A stretch of 64,000 bases of DNA, taken from the NCBI GenBank assembly GCA_049520395.1, contig JBEKPV010000001.1, positions 1-64,000 of the forward strand. Direction: 5' to 3'. Below the pieces are notes generated by a model. It ran no database searches. It was not told the origin of the DNA and worked only from the letters and a program-made list of their open reading frames with translations. A program made the translations under genes and the position numbers. The stretch's first letter is position 1, and the number at the start of each line of letters is the position of its first letter. Source of the stretch: UBA1161 sp049520395 (lineage in GTDB: Bacteria > Planctomycetota > Phycisphaerae > Tepidisphaerales > Tepidisphaeraceae). Positions 1 through 8,206 of this stretch are shown here, piece after piece.

Positions 1-55
1 TGATTGGCGGGGATCGGCGGTGAGAGAAATGTAGGTTGGGGGCAATTTGGCGCAA

Positions 56-83
56 TTGACGATGGTGCGGTCACTTCTATAAT
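56..83 (+). promoter_or_regulatory. sigma70-type promoter upstream of lptD
   Basis: TTGACG at 56-61 and TATAAT at 78-83 are separated by 16 bases, a good match to a housekeeping promoter. The predicted transcript would start near 90, about 20 bases before the AAGGAG ribosome-binding site (100-105) of the lptD frame. Seen in sequence; activity is inferred. Confidence 0.55.
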
Positions 84-112
84 GCCGCCACTGCACGAGA
101 AGGAGCTTGCTA

Positions 113-3010
113 TTGCATGGGGCCAGGGTCGGGCTGGGATGCGTGATGGCGGCTGTGCTGCTGGGGTGGGCTTCATCGCTTTATGGTCAGGTCGCCGGGG
201 TTAGCGAAAAATTCCTGGTGGATTGCACGAGTTCGGTCACCTGGACGTCGGGGAATACGAATATTTTGGAGCTATTTGGGCCGGTTTCCATCGAGATGGA
301 CAATCTGAAAATGCGCGCGGATCGGGCGGTGGTTTGGCTATCGCCGGAGCCGGGGGCGCTGCTGGGGGAACAGGAGGCGGATATCGTTTTGATCGGGAAC
401 GCGGTGCTGAGGACGGAGGACAACAATGTGACGCGCAGCGGGGGGCAATTGAAGGTGAGCGCAACGGTGCGAGGGCTTCTGCGGATAACGGCGGATCGGC
501 GCGATAGCCTGGATGACTCGGGGAGCGATCTTTATCGGCAGGCGGAGACGGTGCGGGAACTGGGGGCGGGAGCGGAGGAATCGGGCGGATCGGGGATGGG
601 CCCGCCGCCGGCGACTCGGCCGGGGGGCGCGGCGGAGGGGGCGATCTTGCCGCCAACGACTTCGGGGACGGGAGTGATTCAGTTCCACGCGGGACTGGCG
701 CAGCAATTGGTGCTGACGGATGACAGCGTGGTGGTGGTGGTGAGCGGGGGTTTGAGCCTGACGCAGGCACGGGTGAACGGAGATTTTGAAGAAATGCAGT
801 CGGAGCGCGGGGTGCTGTTCACGAGTTTGAAAGGTGAAGATCTGTTGGGGGGGGGGAATATGTCGGATTTGGGGAAGAAGATCACGGCGGCGTATTTGGA
901 GGGGGACGTGCGGATCAATTTTACGCCGGTGGCGCCGGGGCATGCGGAACAACGGCTGACGGCGGATCGGGTTTACTACGAATTCGCGGGGGATCGGGCC
1001 CTGCTGACGAATGTGGTTCTGCATACGATCGATCCGCGGACGCAGATTCCGGTCATCATTCGGGCGGAGACGATGCACCAACTGGCGGAGGGAGAGTACA
1101 CGGCCAAGGGGGCGACGATGACGACCAGTTCGTTTGAGATTCCGTCGGTGGCGGTGCGAGCGAGCGATTTATATGTTCGACAGGTGCCGGGGCCGGATAG
1201 GGAGGTGAATAACAATTTCGTGGGTTATAACGATACGCTGAATTTGTTCGGGCTGCCGGTGTTTTATCTGCCGGTGGCGGCGGGGAATGTCAGCAACGAT
1301 CCGTTTCCGCTGCGGAATATTTCGACGAGCAATACGACGCGGTACGGGTTTACGGTGAATTCACAGTGGGGCTTGTTTGAGTCGCTGGGGGAGCGTCCGC
1401 CGCCGGATTTGGATGTTTCGTACCGGCTGGATAATTTTTCCAAGCGCGGGTTCGGCGGGGGTCTGGACGGGTTGTATAACGGGGGATTTATTGACGATAC
1501 GACGCTGCAGCCCTGGAATTTTCAGGGGGATTTCAAGAGTTATCTGATGACGGACCGGGGGGTGGACAATCTGGGCGGGGCGCGGACGGATGTTGATCCG
1601 GCGACGGAGACGCGCGGGAGATTTCTTTGGGAACACGAACATTTCTTCCCCGACGACTGGCAGATTCAAATTCGGGCGGGGTATGTTTCGGATCCGACCT
1701 TTCTTGAAGAATATTACCAACCCGATTTTGACGACGGACTGCCTCACGATTTGTCGTTTTATGTGAAACATCAGAAGGATGATGAGGCGTTTACATTTTT
1801 GGGAGAGACGGACTCGACGAATTTTGTGACCAACGCGGCGCAGCAGCCGGAGCAGTTTGACGTGCAGAGGATACCGGAAGTGAGCTATGAGAAGATCGGG
1901 GATAGCGTGTTTGATGATCAGGCGACCTGGATCAGCGAAAACTCGGCGTCGGGGTTGCGATTCCAGAAGAGCCAGGTTTCGCTGGCGGACCAGGGGTTTG
2001 GGCCGGGGCTTTCGCCGGGGTTGCCTTCGAGCGGATTGACGGGGACGACGAGCGGGGTTGTCTGGCGTGGGGATACGCGGCAGGAATTGGATTGGCCGGT
2101 GGCGGTGGGGCAGATCAAGGTGGTGCCGTATGTGATGGAAGAGGTGACGACGTATAGCAGCAGTCCGGAGGGGGATCCGCAGACGCGGTTCTACACGGGG
2201 GGCGGGTTCCGCATGTCGACGGCGTTTTGGAACGTGGACGATACGGCGGAGTCGGATCTGCTGGATATTCACCGGGTGCGGACGATTATTGAGCCGGAGG
2301 TGAATCTGTATGGATCGGGGACGACGCTGGATAACACCCAGGTATACGATTTCGACCCGAACATCGACGCGATCAATGATATTCAGGCGGCGCAAGTGGC
2401 TTTGCATGAGACCTGGCAGACGATGCGCGGGGGGCCGGCGGGTTGGCGGAGCGTGGATTTCCTGCAGGTGAATGTGGAGGGCAATTTCTTCGCCAACAAG
2501 CCGGCGGCCAGCGAACTGGACCCGACGCAGTTCCGGGGGTTGTTCTTTCCGGCGATGCCGGAGGATTCGGTGCCTCGGCAGGGGATCAATGCGGATGCGA
2601 CGTGGAACGTTAGCGATTCAACGGCGTTGCTGGCGGACGATGCGTGGAGTCTGGATGGGCATGAACTGGCGACGGCGTCGGCGGGGATTGCGGCCTATCG
2701 GGACCAGCCGCTTTCTTATTATGTGGACGATCGGTATGTGCAGGTGCTCCATTCGCAGGTGGTCAGTTTTTCATCCAACTACCAACTGACGCGGAAATAC
2801 ACGGTTCAATACGCGCAGAGCTTCGATTTTGGACAAACCAACGATGTGAGTTCCACGATCTCGGTGATTCGGCAATTTGACTCGTTCTCGCTGGCGGTGA
2901 CGGTGTTCCACGATGCGACGACGAATCAGAGCGGATTTAACGTGAATCTGATTCCACTGGGGGTTCGAGGACCGACCGGGGGATTGCAGGGGCTGGTGAC
3001 GCCGCAATAA
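113..3010 (+). CDS. lptD: LPS-assembly protein LptD (OstA-like outer membrane beta-barrel)
   Basis: A 965-residue protein predicted to insert lipopolysaccharide into the outer leaflet of the outer membrane. The N-terminus has a signal peptide (hydrophobic AAVLLGWASSLYGQ). It is followed by an OstA/LptA-like jelly-roll region (roughly residues 40-330), marked by alternating strands such as 'MDNLKMRADRAVVWL' and 'ADRVYYEFAGDRALLTNV'. A beta-barrel region runs to the C-terminus, including the family-typical 'LFGLPVFYLPVAAG' strand. It is longer than proteobacterial LptD (about 780 residues), with Asp/Gly-rich loops. Start: AAGGAG at 100-105 best serves the TTG at 113 (7-base spacing); a TTG at 107 is too close. 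With lpxA at 30.1-30.9 kb it argues for a real LPS-type outer membrane. Fold assignment is confident; exact substrate is inferred. Confidence 0.8.
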   Translation: MHGARVGLGCVMAAVLLGWASSLYGQVAGVSEKFLVDCTSSVTWTSGNTNILELFGPVSIEMDNLKMRADRAVVWLSPEPGALLGEQEADIVLIGNAVLRTEDNNVTRSGGQLKVSATVRGLLRITADRRDSLDDSGSDLYRQAETVRELGAGAEESGGSGMGPPPATRPGGAAEGAILPPTTSGTGVIQFHAGLAQQLVLTDDSVVVVVSGGLSLTQARVNGDFEEMQSERGVLFTSLKGEDLLGGGNMSDLGKKITAAYLEGDVRINFTPVAPGHAEQRLTADRVYYEFAGDRALLTNVVLHTIDPRTQIPVIIRAETMHQLAEGEYTAKGATMTTSSFEIPSVAVRASDLYVRQVPGPDREVNNNFVGYNDTLNLFGLPVFYLPVAAGNVSNDPFPLRNISTSNTTRYGFTVNSQWGLFESLGERPPPDLDVSYRLDNFSKRGFGGGLDGLYNGGFIDDTTLQPWNFQGDFKSYLMTDRGVDNLGGARTDVDPATETRGRFLWEHEHFFPDDWQIQIRAGYVSDPTFLEEYYQPDFDDGLPHDLSFYVKHQKDDEAFTFLGETDSTNFVTNAAQQPEQFDVQRIPEVSYEKIGDSVFDDQATWISENSASGLRFQKSQVSLADQGFGPGLSPGLPSSGLTGTTSGVVWRGDTRQELDWPVAVGQIKVVPYVMEEVTTYSSSPEGDPQTRFYTGGGFRMSTAFWNVDDTAESDLLDIHRVRTIIEPEVNLYGSGTTLDNTQVYDFDPNIDAINDIQAAQVALHETWQTMRGGPAGWRSVDFLQVNVEGNFFANKPAASELDPTQFRGLFFPAMPEDSVPRQGINADATWNVSDSTALLADDAWSLDGHELATASAGIAAYRDQPLSYYVDDRYVQVLHSQVVSFSSNYQLTRKYTVQYAQSFDFGQTNDVSSTISVIRQFDSFSLAVTVFHDATTNQSGFNVNLIPLGVRGPTGGLQGLVTPQ

Positions 3011-3094
3011 CTGCCGGTGTTCGATAATTTTTTCGCGGCGGATGAAAGGTTGTTCTGGCAAGTCTGGAGGGGTGTCGGTACGATATATTACTGC

Positions 3095-4516
3095 ATGGAT
3101 GCGATGGTTGTTCAAGCCCGAAAGGAGTCGGCGGGGAGTCCGTTTCGGGGTCAGCGCGTTCATTTTATCGGCGTCGGTGGGACGGGAATGGGGGGTCTTG
3201 CGCGGATGATGATCGACGCCGGGGCGGCGGTGAGCGGCTCGGAACCTAAACCCAATGCGCAAACCGCGGAATTGAGCCGGCTGGGGGCTAAGATATCACT
3301 GCAGCAGGGTGGGGAATTGCTTGATTCGGGCGTTAACCTGGTGGTGCGCAGCGCGGCGGTGGGGGATGACAACCGGGAATTTGCCGCGGCTCGGGGTTTG
3401 GGGATCCGAACCGTTAAATACGCGCAGATGCTGGGGATGGTGATGAGCCATCGGCTGGGAGTGGCGGTGGCGGGGACGCATGGGAAATCGACGACGACGG
3501 CGATGATCAGTTTTGCGCTGCTGGAATGCAGGGCGGATCCGAGTTTTGTGGTGGGGGGGATGGTGCCGCAGCTGGGGGGGAGCAGCCGAAGCGGGCGGGG
3601 AGAGGTTTTTGTGGCGGAGGCGTGCGAATTTGATCGCAGCTTCCACAACCTGCATCCGAAAATCGCGGTGATCACGAATATCGAGGAGGATCACCTGGAT
3701 TGTTATAAGAACATCGAGGAGATCGTCGGCAGTTTTGCGGCGTTCGCGCGGCTGGTTCCGGAAGATGGGATGGTGATAGCCGGGGGGGACGACGCGCGTG
3801 TGAGCGAAGCGGTGGAAGGGATCGCGGCGCCGGTTCAGCGAGCGGCGCTGGCGACGATGCCGGGGGATTTGGACTGGTCGACGCGGATTGTGGGGATAGC
3901 GGACGGGTGTTATCGGGGGGAAATTTTTCATGAAAAACAAATGGTGGGGGAGTTGCAATTGTCGGTGGCGGGACGGCACAATCTGATCAACGCGACGCTG
4001 GCGACGGCGGCGTGTGCGGCTTGCGGGCTGGAACCGGGCGAGGCGATCGCGGCACTGAATCGGTTTACCGGCGTGGATCGCCGGATGACTTTGGTCGGCC
4101 GGCATCATGGCGCGATCATCGTCGATGATTACGGGCACCATCCGACGGAAATCCGTGCGACGCTGAAGGCGCTGCGGGAGAGGTATTCGCCGCGGCGGCT
4201 GATTTGCGTGTTTCAGCCGCACCAGCATAGCCGGACGCGGTTTTTGCTGGAGGAGTTTGCGGCGAGTTTTGAATTGGCGGATGAGACGATTGTTCCGGAC
4301 ATCTATTTTGTTCGGGACAGCGAGGCCGAAAGGCAGCGCGTGAGTTCGATCGATTTGGTACAACGCCTGCTGGTGCGCGGGCAGACGGCGATTTATTTAT
4401 CGGAATTTTCCGCGATCGTGGAGTATTTGGATAAGGTCGCCGGCGCCGGCGACGTGATTGTCACGATGGGAGCGGGGAACGTCTGGGAAATCGGCCGCCA
4501 GTTGAATTCCGGGTGA
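3095..4516 (+). CDS. murC: UDP-N-acetylmuramate--L-alanine ligase MurC
   Basis: Cytoplasmic ATP-dependent ligase adding the first amino acid (L-Ala) to UDP-MurNAc in peptidoglycan synthesis; 473 residues, normal family length. Motifs in order: N-terminal Rossmann 'HFIGVGGTGMGGLA', Mur-ligase P-loop 'GTHGKSTTTAM', the magnesium-site 'NIEEDHLD', and the C-terminal 'DDYGHHPTEI' and 'FQPHQHSRTRFL' blocks typical of MurC and absent from MurD/E/F. The ATG at 3095 is chosen because the upstream in-frame extension (from 3017) has no similarity to the family; an ATG at 3104 is possible. First of a murC-murB-ddl series transcribed rightward; lptD ends 84 bases upstream. Confidence 0.95.
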   Translation: MDAMVVQARKESAGSPFRGQRVHFIGVGGTGMGGLARMMIDAGAAVSGSEPKPNAQTAELSRLGAKISLQQGGELLDSGVNLVVRSAAVGDDNREFAAARGLGIRTVKYAQMLGMVMSHRLGVAVAGTHGKSTTTAMISFALLECRADPSFVVGGMVPQLGGSSRSGRGEVFVAEACEFDRSFHNLHPKIAVITNIEEDHLDCYKNIEEIVGSFAAFARLVPEDGMVIAGGDDARVSEAVEGIAAPVQRAALATMPGDLDWSTRIVGIADGCYRGEIFHEKQMVGELQLSVAGRHNLINATLATAACAACGLEPGEAIAALNRFTGVDRRMTLVGRHHGAIIVDDYGHHPTEIRATLKALRERYSPRRLICVFQPHQHSRTRFLLEEFAASFELADETIVPDIYFVRDSEAERQRVSSIDLVQRLLVRGQTAIYLSEFSAIVEYLDKVAGAGDVIVTMGAGNVWEIGRQLNSG

Positions 4517-4607
4517 GTTGGATCATCCGTTATTGCTGAAAGCGACGTATTGAAAGAACCGCGCCGCTCGCCGGTGGGAACCCCGGCGGGCAACACGGAA
4601 GTGATTT

Positions 4608-5501
4608 ATGTTGAAATTATCGGGTCCATTTTCTGGTCTGGAAGAGATCGTGGAGGAGAATGCTCCACTGTCGCATTACACCTGGTATCGGATCGGGGGT
4701 CCGGCGCGGTGGCTGATTCGGCCGCAATCGCTGGAGCAATTCCAGGAAGCGGCGCGGCGGTGCGCGGATTCGCAAATTCAGACTTACGTGCTGGGGCTGG
4801 GCGCGAATATTCTGGTGAGCGACCGGGGCGTGGACGGGGCGGTTTTCCGGCTGGATGCGGATTACTGGCGGCGGGTGCAGTTCCGGGATAATTGCGTGGA
4901 CGTGGGGGCGGGAGCGGATATGCAGCGGCTGCTGCTGCGCACGGTGCGGCAGGGGCTGGCGGGGATCGAATGTCTGGCGGGAATTCCGGGGACCGTCGGC
5001 GGCGGAATCCGCATGAACGCGGGGGGAAAATTTGGGGATCTGGGGTCGGTGGTTCTGACGGTCGAGGTGATGGATGCGGAGGGGAATATTTTTCAGCGGC
5101 AGAAGGATGATCTGGTTTTTGATTACCGGAGCACGAATATTGCCGCGCCTTATATTTTGAGCGCGTCGCTGGAATTGGAGGAGGATGATCCGGATCGGAT
5201 CATGCGGAAAACGAAGGAAATCTGGATGTACAAGCGGAATACGCAGCCGCTGAATACGAAAAACGCGGGATGTATTTTCAAAAATCCGCGCGGTTTGAGC
5301 GCGGGGGCGCTGATCGACCAGGCGGGGCTGAAGGGACTGCGCATCGGGGGGGCGGAAGTGAGCGTGAAGCACGCGAATTTCGTGATCGCGCATCCGGGAT
5401 GCACATCGGACGATGTGATGTCGGTGGTGAAACTGATTCGGGAAAAAGTATTCGAGAAGAACCAGATTCATCTGGAAAGCGAAGTTCAGATTTGGCCGTG
5501 A
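4608..5501 (+). CDS. murB: UDP-N-acetylenolpyruvoylglucosamine reductase MurB
   Basis: FAD-dependent enzyme reducing UDP-GlcNAc-enolpyruvate to UDP-MurNAc; 297 residues. FAD-binding motifs are visible: 'YRIGGPARW' (about 27-35), 'VLGLGANILV' (61-70) and 'GIPGTVGGGIRMNAG' (125-139). The proton-donating position, Ser in E. coli ('AGSFFKNP'), is Cys here ('AGCIFKNP', Cys222); Cys variants occur in the family, so activity is expected. The short form suggests a type II-like MurB. It lies 91 bases after murC and 10 bases before ddl, so it is probably co-transcribed. The gap before it holds a CGCCGG/CCGGCG stem (4569-4588). Confidence 0.95.
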   Translation: MLKLSGPFSGLEEIVEENAPLSHYTWYRIGGPARWLIRPQSLEQFQEAARRCADSQIQTYVLGLGANILVSDRGVDGAVFRLDADYWRRVQFRDNCVDVGAGADMQRLLLRTVRQGLAGIECLAGIPGTVGGGIRMNAGGKFGDLGSVVLTVEVMDAEGNIFQRQKDDLVFDYRSTNIAAPYILSASLELEEDDPDRIMRKTKEIWMYKRNTQPLNTKNAGCIFKNPRGLSAGALIDQAGLKGLRIGGAEVSVKHANFVIAHPGCTSDDVMSVVKLIREKVFEKNQIHLESEVQIWP

Positions 5502-5511
5502 GGAGGACGTG

Positions 5512-6447
5512 ATGCGGATCACCGTTCTTTTCGGCGGGCCCAGCGCTGAACGCGAAGTGAGCCTGGTGAGCGGGAAAGCGGTGATCGACGCGCTGCGGGG
5601 GATGGGGCACGAAGTTTTTGCCAGCGATGTTTCGCCGAGCGATTTATCCGGATTGGAAAAGCCGGCGGATGTGATCTTTCCGGTCTTGCACGGGGAATTC
5701 GGGGAAGACGGGCAATTGCAGGAGATTCTGGAGAGGCGGGGACTGCCGTTCGTGGGGAGTTCCTCGGCGGCGTCGCGGCTGGGGATGAATAAGGTTGAGA
5801 CAAAAAGGGTTTGGGAGAAGGCGGGACTTTCGACGCCGGTGTATCGGGTGATTCGGCGGGGGGAGACGATTCGGGAGTTTCCGGGGTCTTGCGTCGTGAA
5901 GGCGATTGATAGCGGGAGCAGTATCGATGTTTATGTGTGCAAGGCTCCGGCGGAATCGAATGCGCAGGCGAGCGCGGCGGTCGACAAGATTCTGGCGAAA
6001 CATGCGGCGGCGCTGGTGGAGAAATATGTGGATGGGATTGAATTGACGGTGGGGCTGCTGGAGGAGAAGCCGCTGGCGCCGATTCGGATTGTGCCGCGCG
6101 GGGAATTTTTTGATTTTGAGGCGAAATATAAGTCGGCGGATACGGAGCATCGGTTTGATACGGGGTTGCCGGGGGAGGTGGTGGAGAGGTGCCGGGAATT
6201 GGCTCGGGCGGCGAATGCGGTTGTCGGGGCACGCGATTTGGCGCGGGTGGATATGATCGTGGATGGGGAGCAGAATCCGTATTTGCTGGAGATTAATACG
6301 CTGCCGGGGTTTACGCCGAAGAGTTTGCTGCCGGAGGCGGCGAAACATGCGGGGATTGAATTTGGTCCGCTGGTGGATCGGCTGGTTCGGCGGGCGGCGT
6401 CGCGCGGGGCGGAATGTTCTGGATTTTTTTACCGCGAAGAACGCTAA
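5512..6447 (+). CDS. ddl: D-alanine--D-alanine ligase
   Basis: ATP-grasp ligase making the D-Ala-D-Ala dipeptide for the peptidoglycan stem; 311 residues. Visible: N-terminal 'FGGPSAEREVSLVSG', ATP-grasp 'EKYVDGIELTVGLL' and the metal-binding C-terminal 'YLLEINTLPGFTPKSL'. The ATG at 5512 follows GAGGA; a GTG one codon upstream is in frame. The last codons and the stop lie inside a short repetitive element (6431-6460), so the C-terminal residues FYREER come from the repeat, not from conserved Ddl sequence. Last gene of the mur cluster. Confidence 0.95.
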   Translation: MRITVLFGGPSAEREVSLVSGKAVIDALRGMGHEVFASDVSPSDLSGLEKPADVIFPVLHGEFGEDGQLQEILERRGLPFVGSSSAASRLGMNKVETKRVWEKAGLSTPVYRVIRRGETIREFPGSCVVKAIDSGSSIDVYVCKAPAESNAQASAAVDKILAKHAAALVEKYVDGIELTVGLLEEKPLAPIRIVPRGEFFDFEAKYKSADTEHRFDTGLPGEVVERCRELARAANAVVGARDLARVDMIVDGEQNPYLLEINTLPGFTPKSLLPEAAKHAGIEFGPLVDRLVRRAASRGAECSGFFYREER

Positions 6448-6460
6448 GAACGCGAAGAAT
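6431..6460. repeat. short 9-mer-type repeat ('AKNAKN' family) at the ddl 3' end
   Basis: Three imperfect units of the form CGAAGAACG / CTAAGAACG / CGAAGAAT are arranged head to tail after ACCG. In one frame they read TAKNAKNAKN. From memory, strings of this type recur in planctomycete and verrucomicrobial genomes and create spurious small ORFs. The ddl stop codon (TAA) lies inside it. A related reverse-looking stretch follows at about 6480-6505 (TTCGCTTTCCGCGAACTTC). Confidence 0.6.
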
Positions 6461-6525
6461 TCGGGGACGAGTTTTTTCTTCTCTTCGCTTTCCGCGAACT
6501 TCACGGTGAGTCTGAATTTTTCAGA

Positions 6526-7449
6526 TTAAGCAATTGGCGTGATCGTCTGCGTCCGGAATTTTCGTAGGCGCGACGTTAGCCACGCGGTGGGGCCCCAGGT
6601 GGCGTAGGTGATGGCGCCGATGCCGAGGGTGTATTGGTGGGCGACGATTAGCAGCAGGATAATTCCCAAGACTAAGATTAGTCGGCCGATGGAACGGCGG
6701 CCGCGCAAGTAGCGGTTTACCAGGTGCGGATAGCGCAGGTGGCTGATCATCATTAGGCCGAAACCGAGGACGAGAAGGGGGAGCAGGTCGGTGCAGCAGG
6801 CGGCGAGGAATTGGGGGATGGAGCCGGATTGGCGGAGTAAATCCTGTTGCATCAGGACGGTCGCGGCGACGGCGGCGGCGGCGCCGGGGCTGGGGAGTCC
6901 GAGGAATGAGAAGTGATGCTGCTCGCCATGCTCGTTGCTGACGTTGAAACGGGCGAGACGGATGGCGGCGCAACTGACGTACATCGCGGCGGAGGCCCAG
7001 ACGAGACGGGAAATCCAGATGGGGACGTCGGGGCCGAGGAGCTTGAAGAGGCGCAGGGCCAGGAAGGCGGGGGCGGCGCCGAAACTGATCATGTCGGCGA
7101 GGCTGTCGAGCTGGCCGCCGAAGTCGGTGGTGTGGCGGGCGAATCGGGCGAGGCGGCCGTCGATGGCGTCGAAGACCATGGCCAGGAGAATCAGGTAGGC
7201 GGCGGCGAGTAGGCCGTGGTTAGCGAGTTGGAAGGCCCAGGGATCGCGTTCGGTGGAGCGGGAGCCGGGGGGGATGGCCATGGCGGCGACGTAGATGGAC
7301 GCGAAGCCGCAGACGGTGTTGCCGAGGGTGGCCATGCTGGGGAGGAAATAGACGGAGCGGATGTAGGCGCGTCGGCCGTGGCGGCGCAGGCGTCTGCGGC
7401 GATGGAGACGACGACGGCGGCGTGTTTCTGGGTCGGGGCGGGGGATCAT
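6526..7449 (-). CDS. pssA: CDP-diacylglycerol--serine O-phosphatidyltransferase
   Basis: Membrane enzyme joining CDP-diacylglycerol and serine to phosphatidylserine, the step before the adjacent decarboxylase. The CDP-alcohol phosphotransferase signature is complete: D97-G98, A101-R102, G111, D115 and D119, spaced DG(x2)AR(x8)G(x3)D(x3)D. Several hydrophobic helices surround it, and an Arg-rich N-terminal tail (residues 9-31) is unusual but plausible at the cytoplasmic face. The ATG overlaps the psd stop by four bases (ATGA), which indicates translational coupling. Converges with ddl. Confidence 0.92.
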   Translation of the reverse strand: MIPRPDPETRRRRRLHRRRRLRRHGRRAYIRSVYFLPSMATLGNTVCGFASIYVAAMAIPPGSRSTERDPWAFQLANHGLLAAAYLILLAMVFDAIDGRLARFARHTTDFGGQLDSLADMISFGAAPAFLALRLFKLLGPDVPIWISRLVWASAAMYVSCAAIRLARFNVSNEHGEQHHFSFLGLPSPGAAAAVAATVLMQQDLLRQSGSIPQFLAACCTDLLPLLVLGFGLMMISHLRYPHLVNRYLRGRRSIGRLILVLGIILLLIVAHQYTLGIGAITYATWGPTAWLTSRLRKFRTQTITPIA

Positions 7450-8156
7450 GGGGGGGAATGGGTTTTGGTGAGCTGGACGCGGTGCTGCGCACCGCCGCTA
7501 AATATGGGGAGGGTGGCTATCACGTCGGCGGCGCCGCGGACTTTTTGACCTACTTGCACCTGGATTGTTGGGGAGAGGCTTTTGGGGATCGTTAATTCCG
7601 TGCGGCTGCCGAATTTGATCATTCCTATGCGCTGGCCGCGCGCTAGGGAGTCGCCGGGGGCGGCGGTGCAGATGATGCGGCGGGCGATTAGGCCGACGAT
7701 TTGTTTGACGACGGCTACGGGTTCTCCTAAGGCGTCCGTCAGAACAATTGTGTTGGATTCGTTGTCCTGCGAGGCCTTACTGTGACTCATGGCGTTGACG
7801 AATTTGCCCTTTTTGTACTGCACGGAGAGAACTTTTCCGTCGCAGGGGGCGCGGTTGATGTGGACGTTGAAGACGGAGAGAAAAATGCCGACGCGGATGG
7901 CGGGGCCGCCGATGAGGGGTTCGGTTTCGATTTCGGTGATGTCGGAGACGGTTCCGTCGGCGGGGGAGACGTAGACGCCGGGGTCTTTGGGAATGGGGCG
8001 ATTGGGGTCGCGGAAGAAGGCTAATAGCCAGATAAATATTGGGAGCGGGAGGAGGGCTAAGGGGCGGGAGAGCCAGGCGAGGGCGAGGGAGAGAACGGCC
8101 AGGAGGAGGGTGCCGATGAGGATTTCGCGCAGGCCGTGGCGAGTGAGGGGGAGCAT
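7446..8156 (-). CDS. psd: phosphatidylserine decarboxylase (short, pyruvoyl-dependent)
   Basis: Converts phosphatidylserine to phosphatidylethanolamine; 236 residues, the short PSD type. Membrane segments occupy residues 11-47. Motifs are 'SPADGTV' (63-70, catalytic Asp67), 'VFNVHINRAP' (95-104), and self-cleavage site 'FGSR' with Gly183-Ser184, where Ser becomes the pyruvoyl group. I chose the ATG at 8156 because the frame upstream is antisense to the AAA+ gene and unlike the family. It lies 50 bases after the MoxR-like gene and overlaps pssA. Confidence 0.9.
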   Translation of the reverse strand: MLPLTRHGLREILIGTLLLAVLSLALAWLSRPLALLPLPIFIWLLAFFRDPNRPIPKDPGVYVSPADGTVSDITEIETEPLIGGPAIRVGIFLSVFNVHINRAPCDGKVLSVQYKKGKFVNAMSHSKASQDNESNTIVLTDALGEPVAVVKQIVGLIARRIICTAAPGDSLARGQRIGMIKFGSRTELTIPKSLSPTIQVQVGQKVRGAADVIATLPIFSGGAQHRVQLTKTHSPP

Positions 8157-8206
8157 GGACTTGAAGGCTACGGGGGGGTGCGGGGGGATGTCAATTAAGG
8201 GGCGAT

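Noticed and set aside
6263..6529. Small frame reading through the AKNAKN repeat
   Set aside because: Inside ddl and the repeat; a known kind of spurious ORF.
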